The position numbers and the translations under genes were made by a program. Source: an uncultured Bacteroides sp. (GTDB lineage Bacteria > Bacteroidota > Bacteroidia > Bacteroidales > Bacteroidaceae). Taken from it: a stretch of 64,000 nt of DNA. Where the stretch lies: contig CASEYC010000100.1 in the NCBI GenBank assembly GCA_949292025.1, forward strand, positions 1 to 64,000, read 5' to 3'. The notes beneath the pieces were generated by a model that saw nothing but the letters and a program-made list of their open reading frames with translations, did no database searches and was not told where the DNA came from. Of this stretch, positions 60,236-64,000 are shown piece after piece (position 1 is the first letter of the stretch; each line of letters starts with the position of its first letter).

Positions 60236-62455
60236 ATGAAACAGAAACTCACCATCCTCCTGCTCCTTGCCCTCTGCCTGCCCCTCTGGACGGCTGCGCA
60301 AGGCAAGAAAGCCCTCACGCTGGAAGAAGTCGTGGGCGGCGCGTTCTATCCTGAAAACATCTACGGCGTCATCCCCATCCCCGGCGACGGCGAGCATTAT
60401 TCGCAGATGAATGCCAGCCGGACGCAGGTCATCAAGTATTCCTTCAAGACCGGCAAGCAAGTGGAAGTCCTGTTCGACGCCGCCACGGCCCGCGAATGCC
60501 CCTTCGAGCGGTTCGACAGCTACAGCTTTTCGCCGGACGGCAACACGCTGCTCATCGCCACGGAAACGACGCCCATCTACCGCCACTCCTACACGGCCAA
60601 CCATTACCTCTACAGCCTGAAGCGGAATGCTGAGGGAACCATCAACAACAAGGTGGAGCGCCTGTCCGACGGAGGGCCGCAACAGGTGCCCGTGTTCTCG
60701 CCGGACGGGGCGATGGTGGCCTTCGTGCGCGACAACAACATCTTCCTCGTCAAACGCCTCTACGGCAACAGCGAGAGCCAAGTGACCACGGACGGCAAAC
60801 GGAACGAAGTGCTGAACGGCATCCCCGACTGGGTGTACGAGGAAGAATTCGCCATGGACCGCGCCCTGGAGTTCAGCGCAGACAGCAAGATGCTGGCCTT
60901 CGTGCGCTGGGACGAATCGGCCGTGCCCTCCTTCTCCTTCCCGCTCTATGCCGGAGAGAAACCGCATGTCAAGAGCTATGAGAAATATCCCGGCGCCTAT
61001 ACTTATAAATATCCCAAGACGGGCGAGGTAAACTCCAAAGTTTCCGTCCACACCTTCGACATCAAGACCAAGGTGACGCGCACGCTGAAGCTACCTTTGG
61101 ATGCCGACGGCTACATCCCGCGCATCCGCTTCACCAAAGCCCCTGACAAGCTGGCCGTCTTCACCCTGAACCGCCATCAGAACCGCTTCGACCTCTACTT
61201 TGCCGACCCGCGCAGCACCGTCTGCCGCCTGGCCTTGCGCGACGAGACGGACACCTACATCAAGGAAAACACCTTCGACAACATCCGCTTCTATGCCGAC
61301 CACTTCGTCTTCATGAGCGAACGGAGCGGCTTCAGCCACCTCTATTGGTATGACCTGAACGGCAACCTCACCAAGCAAGTCACGAAAGGCGAGTTTGAAG
61401 TGAAGCAGTTCCTGGGCTATGACGAGAAGAGCGGCACCTTCTACTACACCAGCAACGAAGGCAGCCCCCTGCGCCAAGCCGTCTGGAAGACCGACCGCCG
61501 GGGAAAGAAGACGAAACTCTCTGCCCAAGAAGGCATCAACACCGCCCAGTTCAGCACGGACATGAAGTACTTCCTGAACCGCTATACCAGCCTGAACACG
61601 CCCACCGTCATCACCCTCAACGACAATACGGGCAAGGTACTGGCCACCCTGCTGGACAATGCCGCACTCAACCAAAAGCTGAGCGAATATGACATGCCCG
61701 CCAAGGAGTTCTTCACTTTCCAGACTTCGGACGGCACTACGCTGAACGGCTGGATGATGAAGCCCACGGACTTCGATGAGAACAAGAAATATCCCGTCAT
61801 CATGTACCAATACAGCGGCCCCGGCTCGCAACAGGTGCTGGATCAGTTCAGCATCAGCTGGGAGACCTACATGGCTTCGCAAGGCTACATCATCGTCTGC
61901 GTGGACGGACGGGGCACGGGAGGACGCGGCGCCGCCTTCGAGAAGTGCACCTACCTCAACCTGGGCGTGAAGGAAGCCCATGACCAAGTGGAGACCGCCA
62001 TCTACCTGGGCTTGCAACCCTACGTAGACAAGGAGCGCATCGGCATCTGGGGATGGAGTTTCGGCGGCTATATGACGCTGATGAGCATGAGCGAGGGCAC
62101 CCCGGTGTTCAAGGCAGGCGTGGCCGTGGCAGCCGTGACCGACTGGAATTATTATGACACCATCTACGGCGAACGCTTCATGCGCACCCCGCAGGAGAAT
62201 GCGGACGGATACAAAGCCGCCTCTGCCTTCACCCGCGCCGACAAGCTGCATGGCGACCTCCTGCTGGTGCATGGCTCGGCCGATGACAACGTGCATTTCC
62301 AGAATTGCGCCGAGTATGCCGAACACCTCGTGCAGTTGGGCAAGCAGTTTGACATGCAAGTCTACACCAACCGCAACCACGGCATCTATGGCGGCAACAC
62401 CCGGATGCACCTGTACACCAAGCTCACGAACTTCTTCAACACCCACCTGAAATGA
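60236..62455 (+). CDS. Secreted dipeptidyl peptidase IV (S9 family)
   Basis: The 739-residue protein has a signal peptide (KQKLTILLLLALCLPLWTA), an eight-bladed beta-propeller (PDGNTLLIATETTPIYRHSY, FSADSKMLAFVRWDESAVPS) and a C-terminal alpha/beta hydrolase. The catalytic residues lie in GWSFGGYMTL (Ser608), SADDNVHFQN (Asp683) and NRNHGIYGG (His715), and the propeller shows the DPP-IV YEEEF motif in WVYEEEFAMDRAL. It releases X-Pro dipeptides outside the cytoplasm. Its stop overlaps the lipA start by 4 nt. Confidence 0.96.
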   Translation: MKQKLTILLLLALCLPLWTAAQGKKALTLEEVVGGAFYPENIYGVIPIPGDGEHYSQMNASRTQVIKYSFKTGKQVEVLFDAATARECPFERFDSYSFSPDGNTLLIATETTPIYRHSYTANHYLYSLKRNAEGTINNKVERLSDGGPQQVPVFSPDGAMVAFVRDNNIFLVKRLYGNSESQVTTDGKRNEVLNGIPDWVYEEEFAMDRALEFSADSKMLAFVRWDESAVPSFSFPLYAGEKPHVKSYEKYPGAYTYKYPKTGEVNSKVSVHTFDIKTKVTRTLKLPLDADGYIPRIRFTKAPDKLAVFTLNRHQNRFDLYFADPRSTVCRLALRDETDTYIKENTFDNIRFYADHFVFMSERSGFSHLYWYDLNGNLTKQVTKGEFEVKQFLGYDEKSGTFYYTSNEGSPLRQAVWKTDRRGKKTKLSAQEGINTAQFSTDMKYFLNRYTSLNTPTVITLNDNTGKVLATLLDNAALNQKLSEYDMPAKEFFTFQTSDGTTLNGWMMKPTDFDENKKYPVIMYQYSGPGSQQVLDQFSISWETYMASQGYIIVCVDGRGTGGRGAAFEKCTYLNLGVKEAHDQVETAIYLGLQPYVDKERIGIWGWSFGGYMTLMSMSEGTPVFKAGVAVAAVTDWNYYDTIYGERFMRTPQENADGYKAASAFTRADKLHGDLLLVHGSADDNVHFQNCAEYAEHLVQLGKQFDMQVYTNRNHGIYGGNTRMHLYTKLTNFFNTHLK

Positions 62456-63315
62456 GCGGACACGTACGCAAGCCCGAGTGGCTCAAAATCAGCATCGCCT
62501 CCAACGAACGCTATGCGGAAACGAAGCGCATCGTGGAGTCGCACTGCCTGCACACCATCTGCAGCAGCGGCCGTTGCCCCAACATGGGAGAATGTTGGGG
62601 CCGCGGCACAGCCACGTTCATGATAGGCGGGGACATCTGCACCCGTTGCTGCAAATTCTGCAACACACAAACCGGCAAGCCCCTCCCCTTGGACGAAGGC
62701 GAACCGCTGCACGTGGCAGAGTCTGTCCGCCTGATGAAGCTCTCGCACGCGGTCATCACCTCCGTGGATCGTGACGACCTGCCCGACTTGGGAGCCTCCC
62801 ACTGGGCACGCACCATCACCGAAATCCGCCGTCTGAACCCGGACACCACCATCGAAGTGCTCATCCCGGACTTCCAAGGCCGCAAGGAACTGGTGCAGCA
62901 AGTCATCGACGCACAGCCCGACATCCTCTCGCACAACATGGAAACGGTGCGCCGCATCAGTCCCTTGGTGCGCAGCGCCGCCCGCTATGAGACCAGCCTG
63001 GAGGTATTGAGGCAGATAGCGGAGAATGGCATCACGTGCAAGTCCGGCATCATGGTGGGATTGGGAGAGACGCCCGGGGAAGTGGAAGAGCTGATGGACG
63101 ACCTACGCGCCGTGGGATGCCAGGTGCTGACCATCGGCCAATACCTGCAACCTTCGCACCGCCACTACCCGGTGGCAGAGTACGTGACGCCCGCGCAATT
63201 TGCCGCCTACAAGGAAACAGGATTGCAGAAGGGATTCAGCCAAGTGGAAAGCGGCCCGCTGGTGCGCTCGTCCTACCACGCCGACCGGAGCAAGCTGTTG
63301 CTGAAAAAAGCGTGA
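62452..63315 (+). CDS. lipA: Lipoyl synthase
   Basis: The 287-residue protein has both iron-sulfur cluster motifs: the auxiliary CSSGRCPNMGECW and the radical SAM CTRCCKFC. The C-terminal RSSYHADRS supplies the serine that ligates the auxiliary cluster. It inserts two sulfurs into octanoyl-protein to make the lipoyl cofactor of the H protein and of 2-oxo acid dehydrogenases. It is in the same short operon as the peptidase gene (ATGA overlap), although their roles are unrelated. gcvT, which needs lipoyl-H, is 56 kb away. Confidence 0.97.
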   Translation: MSGHVRKPEWLKISIASNERYAETKRIVESHCLHTICSSGRCPNMGECWGRGTATFMIGGDICTRCCKFCNTQTGKPLPLDEGEPLHVAESVRLMKLSHAVITSVDRDDLPDLGASHWARTITEIRRLNPDTTIEVLIPDFQGRKELVQQVIDAQPDILSHNMETVRRISPLVRSAARYETSLEVLRQIAENGITCKSGIMVGLGETPGEVEELMDDLRAVGCQVLTIGQYLQPSHRHYPVAEYVTPAQFAAYKETGLQKGFSQVESGPLVRSSYHADRSKLLLKKA

Positions 63316-63349
63316 GCACACTCCTCGCCCACAAAGCTGCTGCACAGCA

Positions 63350-64000
63350 TTATTTATACAAAAGAAAAATACAGGGAATCTTGGCAAGGTCAGGCAAATG
63401 GCCTTGCCATTCTTTTATCGTCTTGGTCTTGATGTATTCGCCTTCGCAGGTGATGTTGGCCGCGATGCAAAGCTTGGTTTGCGGGCGGCAGGCGCGGAGG
63501 ATGTCTTCCATCATCTTGTTGTTGCGATAAGGCGTCTCGATGAAGAGTTGCGTCTGGTGCTCGTTGTAGATGCGCTGCTCCAACTGCTTGAGCTTCTTGG
63601 CCCGCTCGTCCGCCTCGATGGGCAGGTAGCCGTGGAAGGCGAAGCTCTGTCCGTTGAATCCCGAAGCCATCACGGAGAGGATGATGGACGAAGGTCCCAC
63701 AAGCGGCACCACCTTCAGGTTCTTGCGCTGGGCAATGGCCACCACGTCTGCACCCGGATCGGCCACGGCGGGACATCCCGCTTCGGAAATCACACCCATC
63801 GGCTGCCCATCTTCCAACGGCTTCAGATAGCCGGAAATGTCGGCGGGCGACGTATGCTTGTTCAGGGGATAGAAGGTCATGGCGTCAATGTCCGCCTCGC
63901 GATTCACCTTCTTCAGGAAACGGCGCGCCGAACGCACATCCTCCACGATGAAATGGCGGATGCCGGCAATCACCTCTTTGTTATAGGCAGGCAGGACGGA
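63350..64000 (-). CDS. rsmI: RsmI-type SAM-dependent methyltransferase (partial, runs off the right edge)
   Basis: 217 codons are open to the edge of the window. They contain FIVEDVRSARRFLKKVNREA, MGVISEAGCPAVADPGADVV and VVPLVGPSSIILSVMASGFN, then FIETPYRNNKMMEDILRAC. These are the signatures of tetrapyrrole-methylase-fold enzymes of the RsmI family, which methylate the ribose of C1402 in 16S rRNA. The start codon lies outside the window. Bacteroidetes also encode a shorter RsmI relative with unproved target, so the exact substrate is uncertain. Confidence 0.85.
   Translation of the reverse strand, partial: SVLPAYNKEVIAGIRHFIVEDVRSARRFLKKVNREADIDAMTFYPLNKHTSPADISGYLKPLEDGQPMGVISEAGCPAVADPGADVVAIAQRKNLKVVPLVGPSSIILSVMASGFNGQSFAFHGYLPIEADERAKKLKQLEQRIYNEHQTQLFIETPYRNNKMMEDILRACRPQTKLCIAANITCEGEYIKTKTIKEWQGHLPDLAKIPCIFLLYK

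Overview
The window looks like a Bacteroidales chromosome (Bacteroides or a close relative). Two things support this. Most intergenic regions carry the Bacteroidetes sigma-ABfr promoter pattern, a TAnnTTTG box at -7 with TTG about 19-21 bp upstream. The gene content also fits: DUF3737, DUF1573, DUF1460, DUF3822, DUF6078, HU-DUF4469, an OPT transporter, a DPP-IV peptidase and a PspC/PadR pair. No rRNA or tRNA gene was recognised.

Layout. 1-5.3 kb is a decayed accessory stretch: an IS982-type element running off the left edge, a Tat-signal gene cut by it, a flavodoxin lipoprotein, a broken DUF418 gene, an EamA exporter, DUF3737 and an AraC regulator. A 308-bp direct repeat flanks most of it. 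5.3-9.9 kb holds gcvT, pepT, a PurF-like protein without the usual N-terminal cysteine, and crcB. 9.9-16.7 kb is a type II-C CRISPR locus: 25 repeats (one degenerate), cas2, cas1, a cas9 split into two ORFs by an apparent 1-nt deletion, and a divergent tracrRNA. 17.3-46.3 kb is mostly housekeeping: MATE, OPT, glgB, dnaB, an M16 protease, engB, prs, a DEAD helicase, HU-DUF4469, ThrE halves, cls, rsmD, a RecD-like helicase, nagB, a flavodiiron protein and a radical SAM protein. 46.4-60.2 kb is a second defence region: a Z1-helicase with a C-terminal ASCH-like domain, a divergent WYL regulator, a DUF6078 protein, and an overlapping type I operon hsdM-hsdS-fic-hsdR. The HsdR has a long C-terminal extension with a HEPN-type R-x4-H motif, and the Fic protein has a Bro-N domain. 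60.2-64 kb has a DPP-IV peptidase, lipA and an RsmI-type methyltransferase.

How the parts work together. The CRISPR locus is compact. cas9N, cas9C, cas1 and cas2 are chained by 4-nt ATGA overlaps, and cas9 and tracrRNA diverge from promoters that interlock over about 34 bp. The 46-60 kb block pairs a restriction-modification system with two putative toxin-like activities (HEPN RNase, Fic transferase) and an uncharacterised helicase that may sense modified nucleic acid. Several intergenic regions carry arrays of three to five short palindromes at a 22-23 bp period. Sequences differ between loci but the geometry is shared, and no annotated feature explains them.

Limits. All family names come from reading motifs by eye; no database search, alignment or structure prediction was run.
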